Source: Nitrospira defluvii
GTDB taxonomy: Bacteria > Nitrospirota > Nitrospiria > Nitrospirales > Nitrospiraceae
Assembly: GCF_905220995.1 (NCBI RefSeq)
Contig: NZ_CAJNBJ010000016.1
Location: 62,001 to 126,000, forward strand
Length of the DNA: 64,000 nucleotides
Reading direction: 5' to 3'
Below, piece by piece: positions 7,668-16,620 of this stretch. The position numbers and the translations under genes are program-made. Each line of letters begins with the position of its first letter. Position 1 is the first letter of the stretch. Below the pieces are notes generated by a model, which was given only the letters and a program-made list of their open reading frames with translations, was not told the DNA's origin and ran no database searches.

Positions 7668-8036
7668 TTAAAGTTGAAACACCAAGCGTGTCCAGTCATC
7701 GCCAGCCGGGAATGGACCGTGAATTGAGGCGAAACAACATTTCGAGGGAACTTGACGCTGTAGCCCTGAAACGGCCCAGTGGATGTAAACGCGCTTGTCC
7801 CCGAGGTCAATTTCGTTCACTGTTCCAAGCGCGCGAATCTCTATATTCGAAGAGCCTTGACCCAACATGCGTTTGATAGCGATGCGATCACCAGGTTGAA
7901 TCTGGTCGCGGAGAGTAGCTTGGGCGGGTTGGTCTTTATCTGACCAACCCAGAAACCAATACCCCCGACGGATGAAAATTTCGGACTGGTCATCATGACC
8001 GTCCCACATTGCACCAACTATCCAGTATTGCGACAT
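7668..8036 (-). CDS. EVE/PUA-like domain protein (gene cassette)
   Basis: 122 residues from the ATG at 8036, chosen because GAGGAG lies eight bases upstream. A longer TTG start would lie inside the attC site. The pattern YWIVGAMWDGHDDQSE, YWFLGWSDKD, GDRIAIKRM and V(Y)IHWAVSG resembles EVE/PUA-like domains, some of which recognise modified bases and are found fused to McrBC-type or other restriction enzymes. Here the domain stands alone. It is bracketed on both sides by attC-like sites, so it forms a one-gene cassette of about 490 bp. A role in sensing modified phage DNA or RNA is inference. Confidence 0.65.
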   Translation of the reverse strand: MSQYWIVGAMWDGHDDQSEIFIRRGYWFLGWSDKDQPAQATLRDQIQPGDRIAIKRMLGQGSSNIEIRALGTVNEIDLGDKRVYIHWAVSGLQRQVPSKCCFASIHGPFPAGDDWTRLVFQL

Positions 8037-8063
8037 ACGGTTGCTCCTCTGCGAGATTAGGGT

Positions 8064-8150
8064 GTCCAACGCTTCGCGTAATCGGCCGTCCCAATCTGCA
8101 GAGCGAGACAGCGCGGCTTTGGGAGGTCCGAGTTGACGCCATTGTTAGGC
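8064..8150 (-). repeat. attC site 3 (canonical)
   Basis: 87 nt with a near-textbook structure on the minus strand: R-double-prime GCCTAAC, spacer AATGG, arm CGTCAACTCGGACCTCCCAA, variable loop, arm TTGGGACGGCCGATTACG, spacer CGAAGC, R-prime GTTGGAC. The arms pair along their length if three bases (C, C, A) are left extrahelical on one side, which is the hallmark integrases use to choose the strand. AAGCGTTGGAC matches the classical right end AAGCGTTRRRY. Confidence 0.85.
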
Positions 8151-8410
8151 TGCATACGATTCGCGGCCAGTGTAGTTCCATGGGTCCCGCTAATCCAACA
8201 CAAATGCGGGGGAAATCCACTCCTGCCATCATTTCTCCGCCTCGATGCATGACGTCACGGTTGCGTCATGACCTGCAGTGCGGGCCCTGGCTCCCATTCC
8301 CCGACGTTTCCTTGAGCTACACACAATTACTGGAGTCAGACGCACAGCTGCGCCTCGCGCACGTCTGGGGAAGCTTGCCTCGATGCCGTGGATTCCTGAA
8401 TAATCGTCGA
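8151..8410. other. Boundary between cassettes and lipoprotein copy 2
   Basis: No integrase gene or attI-like site is visible where the first cassette of an integron would begin. From 8263 the sequence is homologous to the leader of lipoprotein copy 1 at 2223-2372. The island edge therefore lies between 8151 and 8262. Confidence 0.5.
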
Positions 8411-8662
8411 ATGAAATCAAGACAGGACGGACCGGCAACTGCACGCAGCCGCAAGGTCATGATCAGCGCCGTCATGCTGACGGTGCTGTTCGGCTCGGTA
8501 AGTGGCTGTATCCTCTTCTCTCAGCCGATGAGGACGCCGATCGGACATTCCTCGGATGAGAACGGCCGCCGTTGCTCAACCTACCAAACGAGGTCGGAGG
8601 GTGTGTACGAAACGAGGTGCGACTACAGTGGCCCACTCCAAGGCTCCCCGTATGGTCGGTAG
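8263..8662 (+). repeat. Direct repeat copy 2 (lipoprotein gene plus leader)
   Basis: Homologous to 2223-2612 from GCGTCATGACC onward, with the same spacing to the ATG (148 versus 150 bp). Homology stops near the stop codon. Together the copies flank about 5.7 kb of toxin-antitoxin and cassette DNA. Confidence 0.75.
8411..8662 (+). CDS. Small lipoprotein, copy 2
   Basis: 83 residues from the ATG at 8411 (alternative ATG at 8459 giving a short signal MISAVMLTVLFGSVSGC). A lipobox SVSGC is followed by a mature part that matches copy 1 residue for residue across PMRTPIGHSSDENGRRC to YETRCDY, then diverges at the last residues (ending GSPYGR). DNA differences inside the identical stretch are largely silent, which suggests purifying selection on the mature peptide. 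Function unknown. Convergent with the N-acetyltransferase gene, 12 bp away. Confidence 0.65.
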   Translation: MKSRQDGPATARSRKVMISAVMLTVLFGSVSGCILFSQPMRTPIGHSSDENGRRCSTYQTRSEGVYETRCDYSGPLQGSPYGR

Positions 8663-8674
8663 AAAGCCACCATC

Positions 8675-9445
8675 TCAAAACTTCAAGCGATCGTTAATGA
8701 TCAATCCGAAATGCTGCTGCAGCAGCTGCTTGTACTCTTCATCGCTTATCTGACGTTCCTGCGTGTCACCTCCTCCTCGCACCTTCAGCACCATATCCGT
8801 CAACGTCTTTCTTCCCTCCGGCGTCGGCATGGTGCAGATGCGTTTCTGCATAAACAGGGAATCCGGTGAATGTGAGTGGTAATAGCTGGCGAAGGTGTAG
8901 TCCACCGGGAGGCAGGCATCGAGCCCAAAGGAATAGAGATCTACCCAGGCCCCCTCACGCTCGCCTTGCAGGAGATACTCATCTCGTTCGCCGGCCACCA
9001 GCCTAAAGCACTCATGCCCCTGCCGCCCCTCCTCTCCGAGCACCATCTTCAAAGGTTCAAGTAATCCATGACCTCCGAAGCCAACGTCCACGATCCACGC
9101 GGCCTTTCCCACTGTGACCATCAACAATTGATGGCTTCTCGGCCGCACGCCTTCTGCCCCGGACGACACGCGGGCAGCCAGTCTCGTGACGGCAAACCCC
9201 ACATCCTCCAGGAGCAAGGCAAACAGTCCGTTGAGCTCAAAACAGTATCCGCCGCGTCGATCAAGGACGATCTTCCGAAACAGGTCGGCAGGGTCCAGCG
9301 AGATTGCCCGCCCGAGATGAATATCCAGATTTTCGAACGGCACGGTCATCACATGGGCCCGGTGCAGGCCCCGTAGGGTCTCGATGGACGGAGTCAGCGC
9401 CCCCTCATATCCAATTCGCGCAAGATACGCATCACGATCGACCAT
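8675..9445 (-). CDS. nat: Arylamine N-acetyltransferase
   Basis: 256 residues, the usual length for NAT enzymes, which transfer acetyl from acetyl-CoA to arylamines and hydrazines through a cysteine thioester. The Cys-His-Asp triad is intact: C68 in RGGYCFELN, H105 in SHQLLMV, D120 in VDVGFGG. VPFENLDIHLGR (residues 35-46) is the conserved N-terminal motif. It is divergent from uvrA across a 141-bp spacer. Nitrospira-type chemolithotrophs have no known specific substrate for it; detoxification of aromatic amines is the default guess. Confidence 0.92.
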   Translation of the reverse strand: MVDRDAYLARIGYEGALTPSIETLRGLHRAHVMTVPFENLDIHLGRAISLDPADLFRKIVLDRRGGYCFELNGLFALLLEDVGFAVTRLAARVSSGAEGVRPRSHQLLMVTVGKAAWIVDVGFGGHGLLEPLKMVLGEEGRQGHECFRLVAGERDEYLLQGEREGAWVDLYSFGLDACLPVDYTFASYYHSHSPDSLFMQKRICTMPTPEGRKTLTDMVLKVRGGGDTQERQISDEEYKQLLQQHFGLIINDRLKF

Positions 9446-9586
9446 GCCGCCTCCTTTTCGGGAGCGTCATTATACGAATCCGGTGCACAGGATCACAGGC
9501 GCTCCTCCTCCGCGAACGCCCATCGTTGCGGTCGCCCCACGCACTTGCTACCATGGTCGGTCATTCTTCGAGAGGAGCGCTTCAGC

Positions 9587-12400
9587 GTGGCACCCCGTAT
9601 TCCCCCGACTCGATCAACCGACGAACTGATCATTGAAGGGGCACGTCAGAACAATCTCAAAAACATCTCGCTCCGCATCCCGCACAACAAAGTCACCGCG
9701 ATCACCGGGCTTTCGGGATCGGGAAAATCTTCGCTGGCTTTCGACACGCTCTTCGCCGAAGGACAGTGGCGATATGTGGAATCGCTCTCGACCTATGCGC
9801 GCATGTTTCTCGACAAGGTGAACCGCCCCGACGTCGACCGCTTGCTCAACATTCGCCCGGCGATTGCCATCGAGCAGAAGAATCCTATCCGCACCGCCCG
9901 CTCCACCGTCGGCACGGCCACCGAGGTCGCCGATCTGCTGCGGCTCCTCTTCGCCAAAATCGGGAAACCTGTCTGTCCCGACTGCCGGCAGGAAGCCCGT
10001 GGTTATCATCCCGGCTCCCTGGCCGAAGAAGTCCTCGCGCAATTCCCCGAAGCCCGGGCGATGATCCTGTTCCCCGTGAAAGACTTGGGGCCCGGCCATG
10101 ACCGGTCATTGATGGACGCGCTCATGAAACGCGGCTTTACGCGATTGCGGTGCGGCGACGAGACCGTGGATCTCCATGACCAGTCAACCCTGCCTGACAC
10201 TCGCCCGTCCGGCATTCAGGTTATCGTGGACCGCCTGGTGCTCCGTCCCGACAATCGCCATCGCCTGATCGAGGCCATCGAGGTTGCGTTTCAGGAAGCG
10301 GAAGGGATCTGTGAGATCCTGGTCATCGGTCAGGGACTCCGGACCTACAGCACCCATTTTCGCTGCCAGGGGTGCGGACGCATGTTTGAGCCGTTGCGCC
10401 CCCTGCTGTTCTCGTTCAACCATCCCCTCGGCGCCTGCCCCGAATGCAAAGGCTTCGGGAACATCCTTCGTTATGACCGGGACCTCGTCATCCCCGATCG
10501 CAGCAAGTCGTTGGCCGACGGCGCCATCGAGCCCTGGAGCAAGCCGGGATCGGACTGGTGGCAGAAGCAGCTGTTGCTCGCCATGAAAAAGCTGAATGTC
10601 GATTTGACCGCGCCGTTTCAGGAACTGCCCAGCGACGTGCAGCAGCTGATTTGGGAGGGCAGCGACCAGGTGGAAGGCGTCCGGCAATATTTCGACTATC
10701 TGGAAACCAAGCGCTACAAGCTCCACGTGCGCGTGCTGCTCAGCCGCTATCGCAGCCCCGCCACCTGCCCCATGTGCGAGGGCAGCCGCCTGAAACCGGC
10801 CGCGCGGTTCGTGAAGGTGGCCGGTCATGACTTCATCCAGCTCAACGACCTCACCATCGATGCCGCGGCGGCCTGGTTTGCCCGCCTGGCTCTGCCGGCG
10901 TTCGATGCGGAAGTGGCCAAGGACATCCTCCGCCAACTCCGGGCCAAACTCAACTTCATGCTGCGTGTGGGGCTCGGCTACCTGACGCTCTCCCGGCAAA
11001 CCAAAACCCTCTCCGGCGGGGAAGCGCAGCGGATCGCCTTGGCGAATCAACTGGGGTCGCGTCTCGTCGGGACGCTCTATGTGCTTGACGAACCTACGAT
11101 CGGGCTCCATGCACGCGACACCGACACCCTGGCCGGCATCCTTCGCGATCTGGCCAACGAGGGGAATACCGTCGTGGTCGTGGAACACGATCCACTGATG
11201 ATTCAGGCCGCCGACCATATTGTGGAAATGGGGCCCGCCTCAGGCGAGCAGGGAGGACAGGTTGTCTGTGCGGCGCCACGCGAACAGTTTCTCGCCGACC
11301 CGACCGCCCTCACCGCCCGCTACCTGCGAGGCGACGAGCGCATCCCGCTCCCGAAGACACGCCGGTCCGGCAACGGCAAGGTGCTCAGCATTGCCGGTGC
11401 CGCCGAGCACAATCTGAAGAACCTGCTGCTCAGAATTCCCCTGCACATGCTGGTCTGTGTCACCGGCGTTTCCGGATCCGGCAAAAGTACGCTCATCGAG
11501 GAAACGCTGTATCGCGCCGCCGCCAGGGCCTTCCGCATCGAGTCGCTTCCCATGGGAACATTCCAAGCGATCAAGGGTCTGGAGCATCTGAAAGGCGTCC
11601 GCCTCATCGACCAGCAACCGATCGGCCGCACTCCCCGCTCGAATCCCATCACCTACCTCAAGGCCTTCGACGAGATTCGCCAGCTGTTCGCCGCCGAACG
11701 GGCTGCCCTGCGACAGGGCCTCACCCCAGGGCACTTTTCCTTCAACACGGCTGGGGGCCGATGCGAACGTTGTGAGGGGAACGGGTACGAAAAGCTGGAG
11801 ATGTATTTCTTCGAGGATATCTACGCGACCTGCGAGGAGTGCAACGGTCGGCGCTTCAAGTCGGAGGTGCTTGCCATTACGTATCGCGGCAAGACCATCC
11901 ACGATGTGCTGAACCTCACGGTCACCGATGCGCAAGCCTTCTTCTCGGGTTCGCCTAAGCTGACCGAGAAACTCTACCTGCTCTCATCGATCGGACTGGG
12001 CTATCTCCGGCTTGGCCAGGCGGCGAATACGCTCTCCGGGGGGGAAGCACAACGGCTGAAAATCGCCGCTGAACTCAAAGATCCATCGGCGCACAACCAG
12101 CTCTACATTCTGGATGAACCGACGACGGGCCTGCATCTCGACGACATTAAGAAGTTGCTGGCCGTGCTCCACAAACTGGTGGATGCGGGAAACACGCTGG
12201 TGGTGGTGGAACACAATCTGGATGTGATCAAAACCGCGGATTGGGTCATCGACCTCGGTCCGGAAGGTGGCGCGGCGGGTGGGCAGATCGTCGCGGAAGG
12301 ACGGCCGGAACAGGTGGCGAAAGTGCCTCTGTCGCATACCGGAAGATTCTTGGCAAAGGTGCTGGCGGACGCGAATGGAGGCCGAAGAGCCAATGGTTGA
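9587..12400 (+). CDS. uvrA: Excinuclease ABC subunit A (UvrA or UvrA paralogue)
   Basis: 937 residues from the GTG at 9587, which has GAGGAG nine bases upstream; in-frame codons before it have no ribosome site. Two ABC ATPase modules are present: Walker A near residues 41-49 (GLSGSGKSS) and 627-635 (GVSGSGKST), signatures LSGGEAQ near 475 and 815, and Walker B LDEPT near 499 and 841. Zinc-binding CxxC pairs lie near 260/284 and 726/755. The segment around 129-245 corresponds to the UvrB-binding region, so it is not a short UvrA2. UvrA scans DNA for bulky lesions and loads UvrB. The [23 protein letters not shown] segment departs from the typical housekeeping sequence (VEMHFLPDVYV), so this may be a second copy. 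No other uvr gene is nearby. Confidence 0.9.
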   Translation: MAPRIPPTRSTDELIIEGARQNNLKNISLRIPHNKVTAITGLSGSGKSSLAFDTLFAEGQWRYVESLSTYARMFLDKVNRPDVDRLLNIRPAIAIEQKNPIRTARSTVGTATEVADLLRLLFAKIGKPVCPDCRQEARGYHPGSLAEEVLAQFPEARAMILFPVKDLGPGHDRSLMDALMKRGFTRLRCGDETVDLHDQSTLPDTRPSGIQVIVDRLVLRPDNRHRLIEAIEVAFQEAEGICEILVIGQGLRTYSTHFRCQGCGRMFEPLRPLLFSFNHPLGACPECKGFGNILRYDRDLVIPDRSKSLADGAIEPWSKPGSDWWQKQLLLAMKKLNVDLTAPFQELPSDVQQLIWEGSDQVEGVRQYFDYLETKRYKLHVRVLLSRYRSPATCPMCEGSRLKPAARFVKVAGHDFIQLNDLTIDAAAAWFARLALPAFDAEVAKDILRQLRAKLNFMLRVGLGYLTLSRQTKTLSGGEAQRIALANQLGSRLVGTLYVLDEPTIGLHARDTDTLAGILRDLANEGNTVVVVEHDPLMIQAADHIVEMGPASGEQGGQVVCAAPREQFLADPTALTARYLRGDERIPLPKTRRSGNGKVLSIAGAAEHNLKNLLLRIPLHMLVCVTGVSGSGKSTLIEETLYRAAARAFRIESLPMGTFQAIKGLEHLKGVRLIDQQPIGRTPRSNPITYLKAFDEIRQLFAAERAALRQGLTPGHFSFNTAGGRCERCEGNGYEKLEMYFFEDIYATCEECNGRRFKSEVLAITYRGKTIHDVLNLTVTDAQAFFSGSPKLTEKLYLLSSIGLGYLRLGQAANTLSGGEAQRLKIAAELKDPSAHNQLYILDEPTTGLHLDDIKKLLAVLHKLVDAGNTLVVVEHNLDVIKTADWVIDLGPEGGAAGGQIVAEGRPEQVAKVPLSHTGRFLAKVLADANGGRRANG

Positions 12401-12446
12401 TGGCTCTTGGCGAGGCCTGAATGTCGGCCCCCTCTTGCGAGGGCCA
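12385..12446. terminator. Stem-loops between convergent uvrA and yqgE
   Basis: AAGAGCCA (12385-12392) pairs with TGGCTCTT (12401-12408) across the uvrA stop codon, and a GC-rich hairpin with a TTGC loop lies at about 12426-12445. Neither has a strong T-tract, so they may be weak or factor-assisted terminators for the convergent genes. Confidence 0.35.
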
Positions 12447-12485
12447 ACCATAGGCTATCAGCGATTCGCTATGAGCTCCTGCGTC

Positions 12486-13046
12486 TCAGTTGGAGGAGGG
12501 ATCGAACGGCATATCAGCATAGTGCCGAGACGCCTCGTCGAGGGTCACGAAGATCTCCGGCCAAATACGGGTGGGGTCTTTGTCGAAGACCAGTGAGGGA
12601 TCCGCAGGCAAGGTGATCCACGAACCATTCTGCATTTCCGTCTCCAGTTGGCCCGGTCCCCATCCTGAATACCCAAGGTAGGCCCGGAACGATTCCTTGC
12701 CCGGCTGCTCCATCAGAATCCGTTCCATGATCTCCAAATCGCCGCCGAGGCAGACGCCATCGAAGACCTGGTGTGAATTTTCAGGCGTGTCGTTGATACG
12801 ATAGAGCATCATCACCTGGTTGGTTTGCACCGGCCCGCCGGAATACAGCACATGCGGTTGTCCTTCGAGAATCGGGACTTGAGGCAACGCTTCGGAGATG
12901 GACATGGCGGTCGGCCGATTGACGATCACGCCCAACGCTCCTTCCGGCCCATGCTCACAGAGCAGCACCACCGCCTGCCTGAAATTCGGATCATTCAATG
13001 CCGGCGCGGCGACGAGCAAAATGCCTTTACCGAGTGGAGTGGTCAT
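12486..13046 (-). CDS. yqgE: YqgE/AlgH family protein (UPF0301)
   Basis: 186 residues, full length for the family. Diagnostic features: GKGILLVAAPALNDPNFRQAVVLLCEHGPEGALGVIVNRP at the N-terminus, VLYSGGPV, and AYLGYSGWGPGQLE. In Pseudomonas AlgH affects alginate and virulence regulation; the molecular activity is unsettled. It lies 64 bp downstream of the nitrilase-family gene on the same strand and could share its transcript. Cytoplasmic, with no signal peptide. Confidence 0.93.
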   Translation of the reverse strand: MTTPLGKGILLVAAPALNDPNFRQAVVLLCEHGPEGALGVIVNRPTAMSISEALPQVPILEGQPHVLYSGGPVQTNQVMMLYRINDTPENSHQVFDGVCLGGDLEIMERILMEQPGKESFRAYLGYSGWGPGQLETEMQNGSWITLPADPSLVFDKDPTRIWPEIFVTLDEASRHYADMPFDPSSN

Positions 13047-13110
13047 GAGTCATCCTACCGTGAGGGTTCGAGCGACGCAAGTTACCTCATGAAACAGAGA
13101 AGACATGCCA

Positions 13111-13902
13111 TCATGCGCCGTACAGAGAGGGCCGGCGGTCACGCAAGAGATCGTTATAAGCATTCAATGCCTTGCTCCGAGCCTCCGCCGGATCGATGTC
13201 GACGAAGGCCAATTCTTCACCCTCCCGCGGAGCCCGATGCAGGATCCGACCGCGCGGACTGACGACCTCGCTCAGCCCGATAAACGTCAATGGATCCTTC
13301 CCGCCTCGCGCCTCGCGGCCGACGCGGTTCGCCGTCACGCTGAACACACGATTCTCCAAACAGCGGGTCACCATGGAATCCGGGCAATTGGGCAAGACCA
13401 GATTCGACGGATGCGCGATGATCTCCGCGCCTTGTAATGCGAGCGTGCGCGCCGACTCCGGATAATACCAATCGAAACAGATCATGACGCCGATTTTTGC
13501 CGGACCGATGTCCCACACGCGAAACCCGCTATCGCCGGGAGTGAAGAACAGCGTTTCCTCAAAAAAGAGGTGCGTCTTCCGATAGCAGCCGAGGAATCCC
13601 TTCGGCCCGACCACCACCGCCGAATTGAAGCAACGCGTGCCGGCCCGCTCCGCCAATCCGGCGACAATCGTCATCCCGCGACGGGCGGCAATCTCCGCCA
13701 GCCTGATCGTTGTCTGTCCGTCAGGCACCGGCTCGGCCAGGTCCATCACCTCTGCCTGTGAGACAAACTGGTATCCGGTGGCGAACAGTTCCGGCAAGAC
13801 GATCAAGTCGGCCTCGACCTGCTCAAGATGCGCCGTCACCCGATCGAGATTGCGCGCGACTTCGCCGAACGTCGGATCAAATTGAAGATAGCCAATCCGC
13901 AT
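13111..13902 (-). CDS. Nitrilase-superfamily carbon-nitrogen hydrolase
   Basis: 263 residues from the ATG at 13902, where homology begins (MRIGYLQFDPTFGEV). The Glu-Lys-Cys triad of amidases of this superfamily is intact: E38 (VLPELF), K109 (YRKTH), C142 (MICFDWYYPES). These enzymes hydrolyse amides, carbamoyl groups or omega-amides; the closest general type is an aliphatic or omega-amidase-like branch, but the substrate cannot be fixed from sequence. It follows the smbP terminator, so it likely has its own promoter. Confidence 0.88.
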   Translation of the reverse strand: MRIGYLQFDPTFGEVARNLDRVTAHLEQVEADLIVLPELFATGYQFVSQAEVMDLAEPVPDGQTTIRLAEIAARRGMTIVAGLAERAGTRCFNSAVVVGPKGFLGCYRKTHLFFEETLFFTPGDSGFRVWDIGPAKIGVMICFDWYYPESARTLALQGAEIIAHPSNLVLPNCPDSMVTRCLENRVFSVTANRVGREARGGKDPLTFIGLSEVVSPRGRILHRAPREGEELAFVDIDPAEARSKALNAYNDLLRDRRPSLYGA

Positions 13903-13927
13903 GAGCTCGCCTTTCCGCACAAACAAA

Positions 13928-13957
13928 AACGGGCAGGGATGCCCCTGCCCGTTTTAT
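13928..13957 (-). terminator. Intrinsic terminator of smbP
   Basis: A perfect 13-bp stem (AAAACGGGCAGGG with CCCTGCCCGTTTT) and a 4-base ATGC loop. It is symmetrical and carries A/T runs on both sides, so it could work in both directions. It lies 29 bp past the smbP stop codon. Confidence 0.9.
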
Positions 13958-13986
13958 CGCACCCGTGTGGGACGCGCAAGAACCGC

Positions 13987-14343
13987 TTACATACCTTCCG
14001 ACAAATGGGGCAGCGCGTTCTCGACCGCTTTGGTCGCCACATCCGCATGCCCGGCCTTGCCGTGCTCGATCCCATCTTTCAGGCCCTTGATGGCTTCGCC
14101 GACATGAGGATTTTTGGTTTCGGCCATCGCGCCTTCGGCATGCTTCAACGCCGCTTCCGCATGTTTCACCAGTGCATCCGCATGCCCCTGCTTTCCGTGC
14201 GCCACCGCTTCCTTGGCGTGCTCGACGGCTTCGGCCTGATGCTTATTTCCTGCCGCGAAGGCCACGCTGGACACCATCGGCGCGCTGACCAGCGCCATCA
14301 TGATCCCGGCCACCACGACTCCCCGCCACTTCGCAGTTTGCAT
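13987..14343 (-). CDS. smbP: SmbP-like small metal-binding periplasmic protein
   Basis: 118 residues. The signal peptide ends near VAFA-A (about residue 30). The mature part is a run of helical repeats in which histidines recur every several residues (HAKEAVAHGKQGHADALVKH, then HAEAALKHAEGAM). This matches SmbP of Nitrosomonas europaea, a periplasmic four-helix protein that binds copper and other divalent metals. It is monocistronic, bounded by the terminator above. A role in copper buffering fits an organism with copper enzymes such as the tyrosinase in this window, but that link is inference. Confidence 0.88.
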   Translation of the reverse strand: MQTAKWRGVVVAGIMMALVSAPMVSSVAFAAGNKHQAEAVEHAKEAVAHGKQGHADALVKHAEAALKHAEGAMAETKNPHVGEAIKGLKDGIEHGKAGHADVATKAVENALPHLSEGM

Positions 14344-14423
14344 GAAACGCCTCCTCTGTAAGTATGTGCACTGCATGAGACCAACATGGCACTTTTTCAG
14401 CATAAAGAGGGCTTGATATCCTG

Positions 14424-15317
14424 TCAAGATGGACGCATGCCGGTCGGCACCTGCGACTCCGACAAGCCGAGCAGTTTCTGCAATGCAAGGAGATCCTTCT
14501 CCACGGGACACGCAAAATCCCGACTCCATTCCCACCAGGAACCGGGATAGTTGCGCAGACGCCCATACCCCGCTAGACGCAACACGAAGTAGAGCCAGCC
14601 CGAGCGCACCCCGCCCGTGCAGTAACAGACGGTTTCATGCTCCGGATTCAGGCCTTTCAGATCCAATTGCGCATGAATTGCCGCCAGATCCTTCACGGTC
14701 GCATCCGGATTGAGGAATCCGCTCCAGGCCACATGGACGGCACCGGGAATATGACCGGGGCGCGGAATGCCCGACACTTCCTTCCCCAAGTATTCCTCCA
14801 GGCTCCGGGCATCCACAATGGTCGTTGTCGGATGCGGCTTGCGCACGATCGCCTTGAGTTCATCCTTCAGAATGATGGCCGAGTCAACTGGCGACACGGT
14901 AAAGTTGCCCGGCTTGGGACGGACCGCTCCATGCTCAAACGGGCGGCGCTCCTCAATCCATTTCACCCACCCGCCGTCCAGCACCTTGAGGTTCTTGTGC
15001 CCTAAGTACTCCAGCATCCAGAACATACGGCCTTCGTCGCCCCAGTTATCGAACGGATTCGAGTAAATCACGACCTCGCTGTCCTGACTGATACCCAGCG
15101 CCTGCAACCTCGCCTCGATGCGTTTCAGGTTCGGATCCAACAGTCCCTTCGCAACCGCGTCAGGATCGCTATAGTCATGCCACGTGGAATGCACGGCGCC
15201 TGGGATATGGCCTCCGAATTCGTAGGTCGAACGTCCCCGCACATCAAGGATGACGAGGCCGGGCTGGCCTAACCGTGTCTGAAGCGTTTCACAATTGATG
15301 AGTAGTGGGTGTTGCAT
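14424..15317 (-). CDS. Two-domain thiosulfate / 3-mercaptopyruvate sulfurtransferase
   Basis: 297 residues with tandem rhodanese domains. The first (about 5-135) has VILDVRGRSTYEFGGHIPGAVH but no cysteine at its loop (YSNPFDNWGDEGR), so it is the inactive structural half. The second (about 160-285) has the active cysteine in CYCTGGVRSGW. Such enzymes move a sulfane sulfur from thiosulfate or mercaptopyruvate to cyanide or thiol acceptors. GAGGAACCC precedes the ATG. It is the last gene of an apparent operon with the pentaheme cytochrome (28-bp gap) and an HDAC-like hydrolase. Confidence 0.93.
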   Translation of the reverse strand: MQHPLLINCETLQTRLGQPGLVILDVRGRSTYEFGGHIPGAVHSTWHDYSDPDAVAKGLLDPNLKRIEARLQALGISQDSEVVIYSNPFDNWGDEGRMFWMLEYLGHKNLKVLDGGWVKWIEERRPFEHGAVRPKPGNFTVSPVDSAIILKDELKAIVRKPHPTTTIVDARSLEEYLGKEVSGIPRPGHIPGAVHVAWSGFLNPDATVKDLAAIHAQLDLKGLNPEHETVCYCTGGVRSGWLYFVLRLAGYGRLRNYPGSWWEWSRDFACPVEKDLLALQKLLGLSESQVPTGMRPS

Positions 15318-15345
15318 GGGTTCCTCGATCTCGGTCGGTGGATAC

Positions 15346-16620
15346 TTACCCTTGTGGTGCGTTTGATGGACTCATACAGGCCATGGCCGGCGGTTCGGGC
15401 AACGGATCGGCAAGGGCCGACGCGAGCGCGCCGTTCAGCGGCACTTCCCGCTCATACACGGTGAAGGCATAGGGATCGTCCGCCATCAGGCCATACTTGG
15501 TTTTCAGCATCTCGTGCTGCCCATCGGTCAAAATGTGGTATCGAACACGGGCCTGCAACGTCAACCCCTTCGAGGCCTCCGGCATTCGGTACGCGAACGC
15601 ATACTCCCGGCTGGCCAACGGGAGCAGTCGGTTATCGTACAACTCCACGATGGCCGGTTGCCACATAATCCAGCGTCCCATGGTATGACGTTTCTCAGCC
15701 AGGACCTGCTGCCCATCCTTGACTGCGAATTCGACTGTAAAGTGGCGATCGGGATCACCAGTGGGAATTTTATGGCCGGCGCCGGCATTCGTGAGGGTTA
15801 ACGCGACGGTCAGCTGCTGGCCCGGTTTCGGCGCAGGGGGATCGACCTTCACCTGAATCGCCACGGCCCGCTTGACCATGTCGGGATCATGCCCGCCACG
15901 CCAGAGATGCCGGCGACCCCGCCTGATCGGCCCGTTCTCAGCCACCGGACGGTCGACTTCCGGCATGTGACAACTCTGGCAGATGAAGCCCCGCTCCTGC
16001 ATGAAATATTTGCCTTCGTATTCTGCGTACGTGCCGCAGGGCCCCACATTGTAAAACTGCGCCGGCCCCGACACGACATTGTGGCAGCGCGAACAGAATT
16101 GCGCGTTGCGGAAACTCGGATCGAATTTCGTCGGATGTGGCGCGGCCGAATCGTCAAACGGCCCCAGAATCACCCCGTCCCGCACATGACAGGCCGCACA
16201 GGTGATCGACTCCTTTTGCAACGCGGCATCAAAGTGGGGATTCGGCTCCTGCGCCGCCTTCTCCACACGTCCACGTGGAATTTCCTTCACCAATGTCGGT
16301 TGCTGATTCTCCAGCGGAGTATGGCAATTCAAACATATCCAAATGTGCTTATCTTTCTTCCAGTAGGCTTGGAAAAAGGGATCCTCATACGCATGGGCAT
16401 GGATACTAGTTTTCCACTCCTCATAAATCTCGCGGTGACATTGCCCGCACGACTCGGCCTTTAAGCTGGTCAAACCCTCCGGAATCTTCTGGAATGGTAT
16501 CGCATGCGCATATTCGGGACGAAGCCCGAAAATCACCACCGGCTTCACCTCCGTGTAGTAGAGATAGACGGCCCCGGCAAACACGGCCACCCCCAGCCCC
16601 CATTTGAGCCAGCGTGTCAT
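15346..16620 (-). CDS. Membrane-anchored pentaheme cytochrome c
   Basis: 424 residues. One N-terminal helix (residues 5-22) anchors the protein, leaving the rest periplasmic. Five CxxCH heme sites: residues 58-62, 96-100, 141-145, 176-180 and 214-218. Hemes 1-2 and the spacing recall the cytochrome c554/multiheme family. The C-terminal third (about 245-400) has no hemes and looks like an Ig-like beta domain (VDPPAPKPGQQLTVALTLTNAGAGHKIPTG). A quinol-to-periplasm electron transfer role is likely, but the partner is unknown. Its ATG overlaps the HDAC-like gene's TGA by 4 bp. Confidence 0.9.
   Translation of the reverse strand: MTRWLKWGLGVAVFAGAVYLYYTEVKPVVIFGLRPEYAHAIPFQKIPEGLTSLKAESCGQCHREIYEEWKTSIHAHAYEDPFFQAYWKKDKHIWICLNCHTPLENQQPTLVKEIPRGRVEKAAQEPNPHFDAALQKESITCAACHVRDGVILGPFDDSAAPHPTKFDPSFRNAQFCSRCHNVVSGPAQFYNVGPCGTYAEYEGKYFMQERGFICQSCHMPEVDRPVAENGPIRRGRRHLWRGGHDPDMVKRAVAIQVKVDPPAPKPGQQLTVALTLTNAGAGHKIPTGDPDRHFTVEFAVKDGQQVLAEKRHTMGRWIMWQPAIVELYDNRLLPLASREYAFAYRMPEASKGLTLQARVRYHILTDGQHEMLKTKYGLMADDPYAFTVYEREVPLNGALASALADPLPEPPAMACMSPSNAPQG

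Noticed and set aside
8151..8262. attI or integrase next to the cassettes
   Set aside because: No reading frame or attI-like sequence is visible; homology to the lipoprotein leader begins at 8263.
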